A stretch of DNA of 64,000 nt, taken from positions 1 through 64,000 of the forward strand of contig JAWKHR010000011.1 in NCBI GenBank assembly GCA_041394725.1. The letters run 5' to 3'. Below are positions 56,790-64,000 of the stretch, one piece after another. The notes beneath the pieces were generated by a model, which did no database searches, was not told the DNA's origin, and saw nothing but the letters and a program-made list of their open reading frames with translations. Both the position numbers and the translations under genes were made by a program. Source of the stretch: JAWKHR01 sp041394725 (GTDB lineage Bacteria; Acidobacteriota; Vicinamibacteria; Vicinamibacterales; SCN-69-37). Every line of letters begins with the position of its first letter. The first letter of the stretch is position 1.

Positions 56790-59009
56790 CTATTGGCCGC
56801 CCCCGGCCACGCGGATGTCCTGCACCTTCGTTTCGCCCTCGCGGATCGACACCGGAATCGACGCCTGCGCGAGCTGATCCAGGAACGCCGGGTCGTACCA
56901 TTCGCCGGGCTCCGCGTCGGTGATCGCGGTCAGCCGGTACTCGCCGGGCGGCATGTTGCGCATCGAGAACCGGCCGTCGGTGTCGGGCCGCGAGGCGCTG
57001 ATCCGCCGCGACAGGGGCGTCCAGTAGCGGTTGTCGGCCGGGAACAGGACGATCGTGTAGTCGGCCGTCGGGCGGCCGGACGGATCCTGCAGCGTGCCGC
57101 TGAGCTCCTGTGTCCGGGTGCTGAACGTGACCACCGCGTCGGAGATGTTCTGGTTCGGCTGGATCTCGATCGGGAAGTCGAGCACGTCCACGCCGCCGAT
57201 GACGGCGGATTTCACGGTCCACTGCGCATTCGCGCCGGCGCCCGCCGCCCCGCCCGTGATTCCGCCCTGGCCGCCGCGCCCGCCGCCGAAGCCGGCGGCG
57301 GCCTGCAGGCTGTAGCGTCCCGGCGCGACGCCGGTGATCGTGAAGCGGCCCGTGTCGTCGACCTGCGCCGGCGGCTGGAAGCCGATCTCGATCGTCTGCT
57401 GGCCGCGCGGCACGAGGTTCACCCGCACGCGCGAGAAGTCCTGCGAGCCGCCGGCGGCGCCCTCGAACTCCAGTCGCCCGGCCACGGTCATGCCCGGCTG
57501 CAGGTTCAGCGAGAGGTTGGCGAGGTCGGTGCCGCCGACACTGACGTCGGTCGCGGCCCAGAGGACCTGCGCGATCGCGCCGCCGCGGCCGAATCCCCCG
57601 CGTCCCCCCCGCCCGCCGCGTCCGCCGGCCTGGGGCTGGTTCGGATCCGCGTTCGGATCCTCTTCGCGCACCGTCGCGCGGGCCTGCAGGGAATACTGGC
57701 CCGGGATCACGTTCTGGAAGGTGAACTGCCCGTCGGCGCCGACGCGCGCGTTGTTGTTGCCGAGGCCCGGGATGTTCGGCAGGCCGCCGCGATCGGTCGG
57801 CACGAGCGACACCTGCGTGCCGGGCGGCAGCGTGCCGGTGGCCGAGGTGACCGAGCCCGACACGCGCGCCGTCGGCACGAGCTGCAGGTGGAAGTCCACG
57901 CCGCCGCGTTCCTCGCCGACGCCGAGCGTGACCGACTGCGCCTGCGACGGCGACGCCGTGCCGGGGTAGAACACCGGCGCATAGGCCACCGACTGTTCCT
58001 GGTCGGCCTGCTGGAGCTGCGTCTGCAGCTGGTTCGCGCGATCGATCAGGGCCTGCGCGCCGCGACCGCCGCCGAGCGCGGCGCCGCCGAGTCCGCCAGC
58101 GCCCAGCCCGCCCCGCCCGCCGCGCCCGCCCGTGTCGCCGCCCGCCGCGCCCGCCTGCTGCAGGAGCGACTCGAGCTCCGCCGCAATCGTCTCGCGGATC
58201 GCCCCCACGCTCTGGTTGCGCGGCATCGCGCTGACCAGGTAGCTGCCCGGCATCAGGCCATAGACGCGATAGAGCCCGCGGTCGTCGGTCGTGTCCTGGC
58301 CGGCCTGCTGCAGCGAGCGCTCGCCGGATCGCATCACGAACCGCATGACGCGCACCTGCGTGCCGGGCGACGGCTCACCGACGTCGTCGAGCACGATGCC
58401 CGTGACGACCGAGCCCGACGGCAGCGAGATCGACCGGCCCTCGAGCTTCTGACCCTCGGCGAGCTGGATCGGCGTGCCGGGGCGTCCCGGTTGCTTCGCG
58501 CCGTAGGCGTTGTTGACGTAGCCCGGCTTCGACGCGGTCAGCGTGAAGCGGCCCGCGGGGATCGCGAGGAACTCGAAGGCGCCGGAATCGGACGTGACCG
58601 TCGACCGTCCGCCGCGCAGCTCGGCGCCCGTCAGCGTGACGCGCGCGCGCCGCACGGGCGTGCCGCGATCGGAGACGACGGTGCCGCTGACCGATCCGGT
58701 ACCGACCGGCTGGTTGAGGTTGTCGCGCGCCTGGCCCCGGCCGCCGCCGCGCCCGCCGCCCGCCTGGCCGCCACGGCCTTGTCCGCCGCCGCCGCGACCC
58801 TGCGCGTCCGCCTGGAACGCCGCCCACGCGGACGCCACCGGCGTTCGCGCCACGCCGCGCGACGCGGCCGCCGGCGTTCCCGCCACGCCGCGCGATTCGG
58901 CGGCCGGCGTTCCCGCGCCGCGCGGTGCGGCCGCGAGCGGACCCGCGCCGGCCAGTGCCACCGCCGCGGCCGCCGCGGTCACGCCACGCCCGATCAGTCC
59001 TGCCTTCAT
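56790..59009 (-). CDS. C8: secreted CarboxypepD_reg repeat protein with Gly/Arg-rich linkers
   Basis: A 739-residue protein. After the signal peptide (GVTAAAAAVALAGAGPLAAA) there is a short tandem repeat GTPAAESRGVA/GTPAAASRGVA/RTPVAS and a Gly/Arg/Gln-rich segment. Sandwich units start near 105 (SVSGTVVSDRGTPVRRARVT), 200 (VVTGIVLDDVGEPSPGTQVR), 385 (RVSGSVTSATGTLPPGTQVS) and 505 (TVAGRLEFEGAAGGSQDFSR). Further low-complexity inserts are GGRGGRGGLGAGGLGG and GGRGGRGGRGGFGRGG. APVFYPGTASPSQAQSVTLG is the conserved mid-segment. The C-terminal module is textbook: VLFPADNRYWTPLSRRISAS, MPPGEYRLTAITDAEPGEWY, FLDQLAQASIPVSIREGETK. It stands 102 bp upstream of C7 and may be transcribed with it. Confidence 0.88.
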   Translation of the reverse strand: MKAGLIGRGVTAAAAAVALAGAGPLAAAPRGAGTPAAESRGVAGTPAAASRGVARTPVASAWAAFQADAQGRGGGGQGRGGQAGGGRGGGRGQARDNLNQPVGTGSVSGTVVSDRGTPVRRARVTLTGAELRGGRSTVTSDSGAFEFLAIPAGRFTLTASKPGYVNNAYGAKQPGRPGTPIQLAEGQKLEGRSISLPSGSVVTGIVLDDVGEPSPGTQVRVMRFVMRSGERSLQQAGQDTTDDRGLYRVYGLMPGSYLVSAMPRNQSVGAIRETIAAELESLLQQAGAAGGDTGGRGGRGGLGAGGLGGAALGGGRGAQALIDRANQLQTQLQQADQEQSVAYAPVFYPGTASPSQAQSVTLGVGEERGGVDFHLQLVPTARVSGSVTSATGTLPPGTQVSLVPTDRGGLPNIPGLGNNNARVGADGQFTFQNVIPGQYSLQARATVREEDPNADPNQPQAGGRGGRGGRGGFGRGGAIAQVLWAATDVSVGGTDLANLSLNLQPGMTVAGRLEFEGAAGGSQDFSRVRVNLVPRGQQTIEIGFQPPAQVDDTGRFTITGVAPGRYSLQAAAGFGGGRGGQGGITGGAAGAGANAQWTVKSAVIGGVDVLDFPIEIQPNQNISDAVVTFSTRTQELSGTLQDPSGRPTADYTIVLFPADNRYWTPLSRRISASRPDTDGRFSMRNMPPGEYRLTAITDAEPGEWYDPAFLDQLAQASIPVSIREGETKVQDIRVAGGGQ

Positions 59010-59141
59010 GATGGTCCTTCGTTGCCTCGCCCGCCCGATGCCGGTTCAGACCGGCGGAACCTGTCTCAGGTTACGCTGGCCGCGGACATCCTGTTTAGAG
59101 TGGCGGGATCGCCTGATTATTCCCCGTCCGACGCGGCGCGG

Positions 59142-61178
59142 CTAGCGGCCGCCGGCGAGGCGCAGGTCCGCCTCGACCATCTCGTGGACCCGCACCGTGA
59201 TGAGCCGCCCCATGTTTCGCAGTGAGGCCAGCCGGCGCGGGTCGCGCCAGTCCGCCGCGGACGCCTCCGAAATGGCGAGGACCCGGTACGAACCGGCCGG
59301 CACGCCCGCGATCTGGAAGAAGCCGTTCGCGCTCGCGCGCGCGCTCCGGAGCCGCGTCGGGTTGTCGCGGCCGCCGCCCGAGGGCGGTGATGCCGGCATC
59401 AGCACGACCGTTGCGTCCATGGTCGGCAGGCCGTCCGCGCCGCGGACGGTCCCGACCACGCTGCCCATCACGTCCGACAGCTCGACCGAGAGGCCGGTGA
59501 CGTCGGCCTCGCCGACCTCGAGCGGCTGGTCGCCGAGGTCCACGCCCGCGGCGTGCGCCGACGCGAGGTGCCAGCCGTCGGGGATGGACTCGACGCGCAG
59601 GAAATAGCGGCCCGGCGCCACGCCGCCGATCTCGAAGTAGCCGGTGGCGTCCGCGAAGCCCCGCGGTGCGGGCGGCGCACCGGGTTCGGCGGGATCGAGG
59701 CGCACGACCATGTTCGCGAGCGGCGGGCGCCGGCGTCCGCGCGCGTCCTCGAGCGTGACCTGCCCGGCGACGCGCGCACCGGGCGAGACGACGAGCACCA
59801 GCCCGTCGGCATCGTCGTCCCGACCCGTGAGCCGGATGGACGCGCGGCCCCAGAACGCCTGGCGGCCGGAGAGCGGCGCACGGGTGGCCGGGCTGGCCGG
59901 ATCGAACGACACACCGGAGATCCGCAGATCGGCGTCACCCGCGGCGCTCGCGATGCCGAGCGCGCCGCGCGCCTCGACGATGTAGGTGCCGCCGGGCACG
60001 GCGTCGAAGGCGAACGATCCGTCGTCGGCCGTGAGCGTCATGGCCGTCTCGAGGCCGAGGTCCGGAGAGGTTTCGATGTCCGGGAAGATCCGCACGAGGA
60101 GATTCGACACGGGGCCGTCGGGCCCGACGACGAAGCCGGAGAGGTGCGCGGCCGGTGCCGGGCGCAGCTGCAGCACCACGCCGCTGTACTCGCGGCCTGC
60201 CTCGATCGTCACCGGCGAGGCGAACGTCGTGGCCTCGACGCCCGGGTAGTAGGTGGCCGGGTAGGTCATCGGCCGCCCGGCGTCGTCGGGCGTGGCCACG
60301 GGGACGGCGCTGCCGAGGGCCACCCGGTCGCCGACCGCGTCGCGGCCGCCGGGGATGACCTCGGGGGACGCCGGCGTGAACGACGGATCGATCGTGCTGC
60401 CCATCGAGAAGAGGAGCGAGACCTCGGCGGTGACGCTGCCGGTCGACGCGATGCGCTCGAAGGTGGAGACCGGTGCGGTGAGCCGGGTGGCGGGCGCGCC
60501 GACGAGGTAGTCGCCGGGCTCGAGGCCGGCGACGCGATACGCGCCGCGGTCGTCGGTCCGGGCCGTGCCGGCCGCGACCAGGCGGACGAGGCCGTCGCGC
60601 GTCGCGCGCCGCCAGATGACCACGCGCGCGTCGATCACGGGTTCGCTGGCTTCGTCGACGACGACGCCGCTGACCACGCCGGGGCGGAAGAGGTCGATCC
60701 GTGCGGACGCGGTGATCTCGCCGGCGCGGATCTCGATCGGCAGGCCCTCGCCGCCGCCCCGCAGTCGGCCGTAGGCGCCTTCCAGGTAGCCGGTACGGGT
60801 GGCGGTGATGACGTGGAGGCCCGGCTCGAGGCTCTTGAAGTAGTAGCGGCCGCGGTCGTCGGTGCGGCGCTTCTGCGTCGCGCGGCCGTCCTCGGAGCGG
60901 ATGCTCACGATGGCACCCGCCACGCCCCGGCCGGAGTCGGCGTCGACGACCTCGCCCACCACCGCGCCGACGGTCACGCGCGGCTGGGTGTAGGCCGTGC
61001 GGCCGGGATTCCACGGGGGCTGGAGAACGGGTGTCTGGGGGACGAAGGCGGAGACACGTCCGGCCGGGACCGGCGCCCAGCCGAGCGTCAGCGCGAGCGC
61101 CGCCGTGGCAAGCACCGTGCCGCGCCGGATCGGCGCGCGGACGGTGGTCGCCGGTGTCGCCGGGGCCGGGGCCCACAC
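59142..61178 (-). CDS. C9: secreted CarboxypepD_reg repeat protein
   Basis: About 678 residues. A hydrophobic signal follows a basic N-terminus (RAPIRRGTVLATAALALTLG). Sandwich units start near 72 (AVVGEVVDADSGRGVAGAIV), 165 (VVSGVVVDEASEPVIDARVV), 350 (HLSGFVVGPDGPVSNLLVRI) and 585 (VVGTVRGADGLPTMDATVVL). GYLEGAYGRLRGGGEG and PATYYPGVEATTFASPVTIE are the usual shared segments. The C-terminal module is divergent: VLMPASPPSGGGRDNP replaces VFPAD-R-W, but ISEASAADWRDPRRLASLRN and DLRLAGG remain. I start at the GTG at 61178, one base after the SPFH stop; a GTG at 61229 inside that gene is possible. It is the third gene of the GntR-SPFH-C9 operon. Confidence 0.86.
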   Translation of the reverse strand: MWAPAPATPATTVRAPIRRGTVLATAALALTLGWAPVPAGRVSAFVPQTPVLQPPWNPGRTAYTQPRVTVGAVVGEVVDADSGRGVAGAIVSIRSEDGRATQKRRTDDRGRYYFKSLEPGLHVITATRTGYLEGAYGRLRGGGEGLPIEIRAGEITASARIDLFRPGVVSGVVVDEASEPVIDARVVIWRRATRDGLVRLVAAGTARTDDRGAYRVAGLEPGDYLVGAPATRLTAPVSTFERIASTGSVTAEVSLLFSMGSTIDPSFTPASPEVIPGGRDAVGDRVALGSAVPVATPDDAGRPMTYPATYYPGVEATTFASPVTIEAGREYSGVVLQLRPAPAAHLSGFVVGPDGPVSNLLVRIFPDIETSPDLGLETAMTLTADDGSFAFDAVPGGTYIVEARGALGIASAAGDADLRISGVSFDPASPATRAPLSGRQAFWGRASIRLTGRDDDADGLVLVVSPGARVAGQVTLEDARGRRRPPLANMVVRLDPAEPGAPPAPRGFADATGYFEIGGVAPGRYFLRVESIPDGWHLASAHAAGVDLGDQPLEVGEADVTGLSVELSDVMGSVVGTVRGADGLPTMDATVVLMPASPPSGGGRDNPTRLRSARASANGFFQIAGVPAGSYRVLAISEASAADWRDPRRLASLRNMGRLITVRVHEMVEADLRLAGGR

Positions 61179-61179
61179 G

Positions 61180-62121
61180 TCAGGCTCCAGTCTCCGCGGG
61201 CGGAACCGTGTTCGCACCGGTCGCCGCACCCGGCCGCGTGGCGAGCGCGGCCGAGCCCATGAGGCCGCCCATCCCCATCGTCTCCACGGCCGTGCTCGGC
61301 ACCAGCATGAAGGCGCCTTTCTCTTTCAGGCCTTCGTAGAGCATGTTCATGGCGCGCAGGTGCAGCGCCGTCGGGTTGTCCCGATAGGTCTGCGCCGCCT
61401 GTTCGAAGCTGCGCGCGATCTCGGCTTCCGCCTGGCCGAGAATCACGCGCGCCTGCTTCTCCCGCGCGGCCTGCGCCTCGCGCGACATGGCGTTCTGGAG
61501 CGCGTCCGGGATGATGATGTCGCGCATCTCGACCGCCTGGACGGACACGCCCCACGGCGTCGAGCGCGCGTCGATCAGCCGCTGCAACTGTTCCTCGATC
61601 TGCACGCGGCCGCGGAGCAGCTCGGTCAGGGGAGTCTTCCCGATGATATCGCGCAGGGCCGTCTGCGCGGCCCAGTTGATGGCGGCGCGATAGTCCTGCA
61701 CTTCGAGGGCGGCCTTCTCCGGGTCATAGACGAGCCAGAAGAGCACGGCATCGACGTTGACGGGCACCGCGTCGGCCGTCAGCGTCTGCTCTGCGGCAAA
61801 GAAGGTGGCGATGACGCGCTGGTCGACCCAGCTCGCGACGCGCTCGACGAACGGGATCACCCAGAAGAGTCCCGGTCCTCGCAGTCCCACGTAGCGTCCC
61901 AGCCGTAGGACGACGGCGCGTTCCCATTGGCTGGCGACGCGGGGCGCCTGCATCAGGATGGCGCCGAGCAGGAGGCCGGCGACGAGCCATCGGAGGCTCG
62001 AGGTGAGCACGCTCGCGGCCAGGCCGGCCGCGGCCGGCAGGAGCAGCAGCGCGACCGCGACCACGTTGGTGCGCAGGCGGCTCGTCGGTTCGTCGGTGGC
62101 GCTCAGGGAGATGGCAGTCAC
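61180..62121 (-). CDS. SPFH/slipin (stomatin-like) membrane protein
   Basis: A 313-residue slipin. Two hydrophobic segments near residues 22-60 form the membrane hairpin, then the Band-7/PHB domain: QWERAVVLRLGRYVGLRGPG, LFWVIPFVERVASWVDQRV, the signature VPVNVDAVLFWLVYDPEKA, and RVQIEEQLQRLIDARSTPWG. An Ala/Gln/Glu-rich coiled coil (residues 208-250) and the terminal AFMLVPSTAVETMGMGGLMG follow. Slipins oligomerise into rings on the membrane and often pair with a NfeD partner, which is absent here; instead the next gene is the sandwich protein C9. The C-terminal 25 residues are low-complexity. It lies 21 bp after the GntR gene. Confidence 0.93.
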   Translation of the reverse strand: MTAISLSATDEPTSRLRTNVVAVALLLLPAAAGLAASVLTSSLRWLVAGLLLGAILMQAPRVASQWERAVVLRLGRYVGLRGPGLFWVIPFVERVASWVDQRVIATFFAAEQTLTADAVPVNVDAVLFWLVYDPEKAALEVQDYRAAINWAAQTALRDIIGKTPLTELLRGRVQIEEQLQRLIDARSTPWGVSVQAVEMRDIIIPDALQNAMSREAQAAREKQARVILGQAEAEIARSFEQAAQTYRDNPTALHLRAMNMLYEGLKEKGAFMLVPSTAVETMGMGGLMGSAALATRPGAATGANTVPPAETGA

Positions 62122-62142
62122 GGGGCCTCCTGGTCCTTCGGG

Positions 62143-62508
62143 TCAGTCGAATCGATCGAGTTCCCGCCGGAGATCGGCGGTCGTGAATCCCAGCGCCGCC
62201 GCCTCGTCGACGGTGCGCCGGACGAGCTGTCGCAGGTCCGAGTCGCGACCGCGGCGCGGCGGGCCGCCTGCGGCGACGAAGGTCCCGACGCCGCGGCGGG
62301 TCTCGAGGACGCCCGCGCGCTCGAGGTCGGCGTAGACGCGGGCGACGGTGTTGGCGTTGACGCGCAGGTCGACGGCGAGCTGCCGGACGGTCGGCAGTTT
62401 CGCGCCCGGCCCGAGCCGCCCGGTCCCGATGGCGCCCCGGATGCCCTGTTCGAGCTGGGCATAGAGCGGCGTGGGGTGCCGATGGTCGAGTGCGAGGAAC
62501 GCGTCCAC
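62143..62508 (-). CDS. GntR-family regulator, YtrA subfamily
   Basis: A 121-residue regulator: winged helix of the GntR family (TPLYAQLEQGIRGAIGTGRL, GAKLPTVRQLAVDLRVNANT, VARVYADLERAGVLETRRGV, GTFVA) plus the very short C-terminal helical region that defines the YtrA subfamily. Members typically repress operons for ABC transporters or cell-envelope stress proteins. Here the co-transcribed genes are a slipin and C9, which points to envelope stress, but the inducer is unknown. The GTG start has no ribosome binding site and follows a good promoter at leaderless distance. Confidence 0.92.
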   Translation of the reverse strand: MDAFLALDHRHPTPLYAQLEQGIRGAIGTGRLGPGAKLPTVRQLAVDLRVNANTVARVYADLERAGVLETRRGVGTFVAAGGPPRRGRDSDLRQLVRRTVDEAAALGFTTADLRRELDRFD

Positions 62509-62515
62509 GATGTCT

Positions 62516-62544
62516 ATTGTACTAGTACATTAGAACAATTACAA
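62516..62544 (-). promoter_or_regulatory. GntR-SPFH-C9 promoter with overlapping palindromic operator
   Basis: On the minus strand TTGTAA (62539-62544), a 17-base spacer and TACAAT (62516-62521) form a clean sigma-70 promoter; the GTG start lies seven bases after the -10. The perfect palindrome TGTACTAGTACA (62518-62529) overlaps the -10 and resembles known YtrA-type operators, so the GntR protein very likely represses its own operon here. Confidence 0.7.
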
Positions 62545-62561
62545 GGGCAAGACGGCTGCCA

Positions 62562-62618
62562 AAAAAGACACCGGGAGTCTTTTTCCGAATTTCGGAAAAA
62601 GACTCCCGGTGTCTTTTT
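62562..62618. repeat. 57-bp perfect palindrome, dispersed family, copy 2
   Basis: Two 28-base arms pair perfectly around a single T at 62590. The left arm reads AAAAAGACACCGGGAGTC, then TTTTTCCGAA. It equals copy 1 (28158-28216) except for one missing C:G pair after the A-tract and one A:T to C:G change near the centre. It lies 20 bp after the BON-gene stop, with T-tracts on both strands, so it can end the BON transcript; the GntR promoter starts just beyond it. Confidence 0.85.
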
Positions 62619-62638
62619 CGCTGGCGGTGTCTCTTCCG

Positions 62639-63157
62639 CTAGCGGCCGTCCAGCGTGAGGCGGTTGGTGACGCTGAAAGCGCCGTCCACCTGGGCGAGCG
62701 CGTAGGCCATCATGCGCTCGACCTCGCTGTTGACCGCGCCGGTCAGTGTCACCCGGCCCCGCTCCACGATGATGTGGATCGGCGGGTTCGTCATCGACGC
62801 GTACTGCCAGAACGTCGAGTGCGTGTAGATCGCCCGCGCGATCCGCACCCGCAGGTCCTGGTCCGTCGTCGATGCCGGCAGCACCTCGAGCTGGTTGACC
62901 AGCCGCTCGTCGCCCGCCGCGCGGCCGACCCGCTCGCCGATGTCCTTCACCTTGTAGGCCGCGGTCACGCGACCCGTCAGCGTCACGACCCCATTCGCCA
63001 CCGCGATGTTCACGTCGTCGAAGATCGTGAACTGCGGATAGCCACGCACGGCCAGCGCCGCCTGCCGGGCGAGGTCCGCATCGGATCGCTGGGCAGCAGC
63101 CGGCCGGGGAAGCAGGAGGACGACGGCGGCCAGGAACGTGGTGAGAAACGTGCGCAT
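62639..63157 (-). CDS. secreted protein with two BON domains
   Basis: A 172-residue protein with a signal peptide (FLTTFLAAVVLLLPRPAAAQ). The first BON domain is at about 28-95 (LARQAALAVRGYPQFTIFDD, VNIAVANGVVTLTGRVTAAY, KVKDIGERVGRAAGDERLVN). The second is at about 100-168 (DQDLRVRIARAIYTHSTFWQ, IHIIVERGRVTLTGAVNSEV). BON domains (as in OsmY) bind phospholipid membranes or envelope partners and respond to osmotic stress. The length fits a two-BON OsmY-like protein. AGGGGGCC precedes the ATG. Its neighbours (GntR, slipin) also suggest envelope stress. Confidence 0.9.
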   Translation of the reverse strand: MRTFLTTFLAAVVLLLPRPAAAQRSDADLARQAALAVRGYPQFTIFDDVNIAVANGVVTLTGRVTAAYKVKDIGERVGRAAGDERLVNQLEVLPASTTDQDLRVRIARAIYTHSTFWQYASMTNPPIHIIVERGRVTLTGAVNSEVERMMAYALAQVDGAFSVTNRLTLDGR

Positions 63158-63452
63158 TGCAGGCCCCCTGACGAGGCGGGCTGGGTCTGCCAGGTTCAAG
63201 AGCAAGTCCGGTACCAAGGCGCCGGACATCCACCCGGCCGCTCGCGCGAAGCCGTCCGGGAATGACCGTGGTGCGATGTCCTGACGCGAGTACGCCGGGT
63301 GTCGCTCACCGACCGGAACGGCCCTGCGGTTCCGCGGGCGTCGCCTGTGGGGTCTCCAGAGCGGCTCGCGGTTTCACCGGTGTCGCGTGCGGTTTCCGCG
63401 CCGGCGCCCACGGTCGCCCGGCGGTCGCCCGTCGCGCGCCGCGGCCTGCCCG
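63158..63452. other. no gene recognised
   Basis: About 295 bp between the BON gene and the decayed C10. Long frames are open on both strands, but their composition (Arg/Gly/Thr-rich, no domain pattern) looks like non-coding high-GC sequence. It must contain the BON promoter; I see no convincing -10/-35 pair. Confidence 0.4.
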
Positions 63453-64000
63453 TCAGAGCGCGAGGATCGTCAGGACGCCCTGATGGCCCGCCGGAGTAGC
63501 CGCAGGCCGCTGATCCCGCTCGGCGGGATCGAGCGTCACGCGCCCCTCGATTCGCCTCGCCCCCACGCTCCGGAGCCGGATGTCCACGCCCGATGCTCTT
63601 CGCCGGCGACGACCTCGACCACCGCCGCGTCTTCCGGTGCCACGTCACGAAAGGCGGCTTCGAAGATCCGCAGACCCTGTCGACCTGCGCCGGCCGGGTA
63701 GCGGTGACGAGCGGGAAACCTCCTCGGATCAGGCGATCGAGGCTCTTGATCGAGCCAGCCGGCGAGCATCGGCGCCCGGGGCAGGCTCGATCCGTGGGGC
63801 GGCGGCGCGCCGGCCGCGCCATCCTTATACCTCGGCGTCGCGCCCACCACGCAGGATCCGGGCTCGACGCCGCTGATGCGGGTACGCCCCTGTATCGTCC
63901 GTGACCGCGACGTAGCGCCCACCCAGACGCGCCGTCGCCGACCGTGCGTCGCGCGTATGCCGTGACCAGCAGGGCCACGACCGGACGCCCAAGCCCGTGT
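63453..64000 (-). pseudogene. C10: decayed CarboxypepD_reg-type gene, runs off the window edge
   Basis: Pieces of a C protein lie in successive frames on the minus strand: RPVVALLVTAYARRTVGDGA, then LGGRYVAVTDDTGAY after a shift near 63940, then RISGVEPGSCVVGATPRYKD after a shift near 63886. The segment FEAAFRDVAPEDAAVVEVVA matches the usual mid-segment before a GVD-strand, and GVDIRLRSVGARRIEGRVTL appears after a shift near 63592, ending GVLTILAL-stop at 63453. The order and wording are those of C3-C9, but the protein would stop just where the second half should begin. At least three indels plus the early stop indicate real decay, though some indels could be sequence errors. The 5' part lies beyond the window. 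Confidence 0.6.

Noticed and set aside
63196..63978. A 260-codon minus-strand frame at the right edge as a gene
   Set aside because: It only captures one short piece of C-family similarity and then leaves the frame; the C-type similarity is better explained by a decayed gene crossing frames.

Overview
The window is about 70% GC and looks like a chromosomal segment of an acidobacterium, most likely class Vicinamibacteria (Luteitalea-like). The main reason is two complete PadR regulator plus ADOP (acidobacterial duplicated orphan permease, TIGR03433/TIGR03434) units, a third orphan ADOP-like permease, and a large paralogous set of secreted carboxypeptidase-regulatory-like (CarboxypepD_reg) beta-sandwich proteins. 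The taxon is inferred; no rRNA gene is present.

Layout. 1-3.9 kb: a partial GH127 arabinofuranosidase, a SRPBCC protein and a tight methionine-salvage operon mtnB-mtnD-mtnC. 3.9-12 kb: a secreted TIGR03067 protein, an ADOP-like permease, secreted enzymes (alpha/beta hydrolase, DUF1028), and a YfcC/DcuC-type permease. 11.9-14.0 kb: a basic protein and an SDR enzyme bracketed by G-rich repeat arrays. 14-20.3 kb: thioredoxin-NHL protein, amidohydrolase, outer-membrane barrel, M28 peptidase, DinB protein. 20.2-21.2 kb: an AT-rich CCAATCCG array that supplies the C-termini of two convergent genes (DinB, ogt), then a 165-bp MITE-like palindrome. 21.2-28.2 kb: M23 peptidase, DUF1015, serA, serC and a TonB-dependent receptor in one close-packed run, i.e. 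the serine branch plus an unexplained DUF1015. 28.2-29.5 kb: pcnB, separated from the receptor by a 59-bp perfect palindrome.

29.6-46.5 kb is the accessory core: two PadR-ADOP units and six CarboxypepD_reg genes (here named C1-C6 in map order). One arm reads leftward as padR-ADOP-C4-C3-C2-C1; the other is divergent, C6-C5 leftward and padR-ADOP rightward. 46.6-48.9 kb has a BNR/sialidase-like gene and a MoaD/ThiS-like gene, both broken by clustered indels, and a lipoprotein. 49-51.7 kb is polA, with an apparently dead 3'-5' exonuclease domain. 52.5-61.2 kb holds three very large C proteins (C7-C9); C9 follows a YtrA-type GntR regulator and a SPFH/slipin gene in one operon. 62.6 kb has a second copy of the palindrome and a BON-domain gene, and the right edge is a decayed C-type gene (C10).

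The most unusual content is (i) the repeated PadR-ADOP-CarboxypepD_reg architecture, with a shared C-terminal module, similar operator-like inverted repeats and a shared two-part upstream element, and (ii) a set of intergenic palindromes and arrays, including a dispersed nested palindrome whose two copies differ only by paired, symmetry-preserving changes. Several frameshifts fall in GC-rich runs and may be sequence errors.
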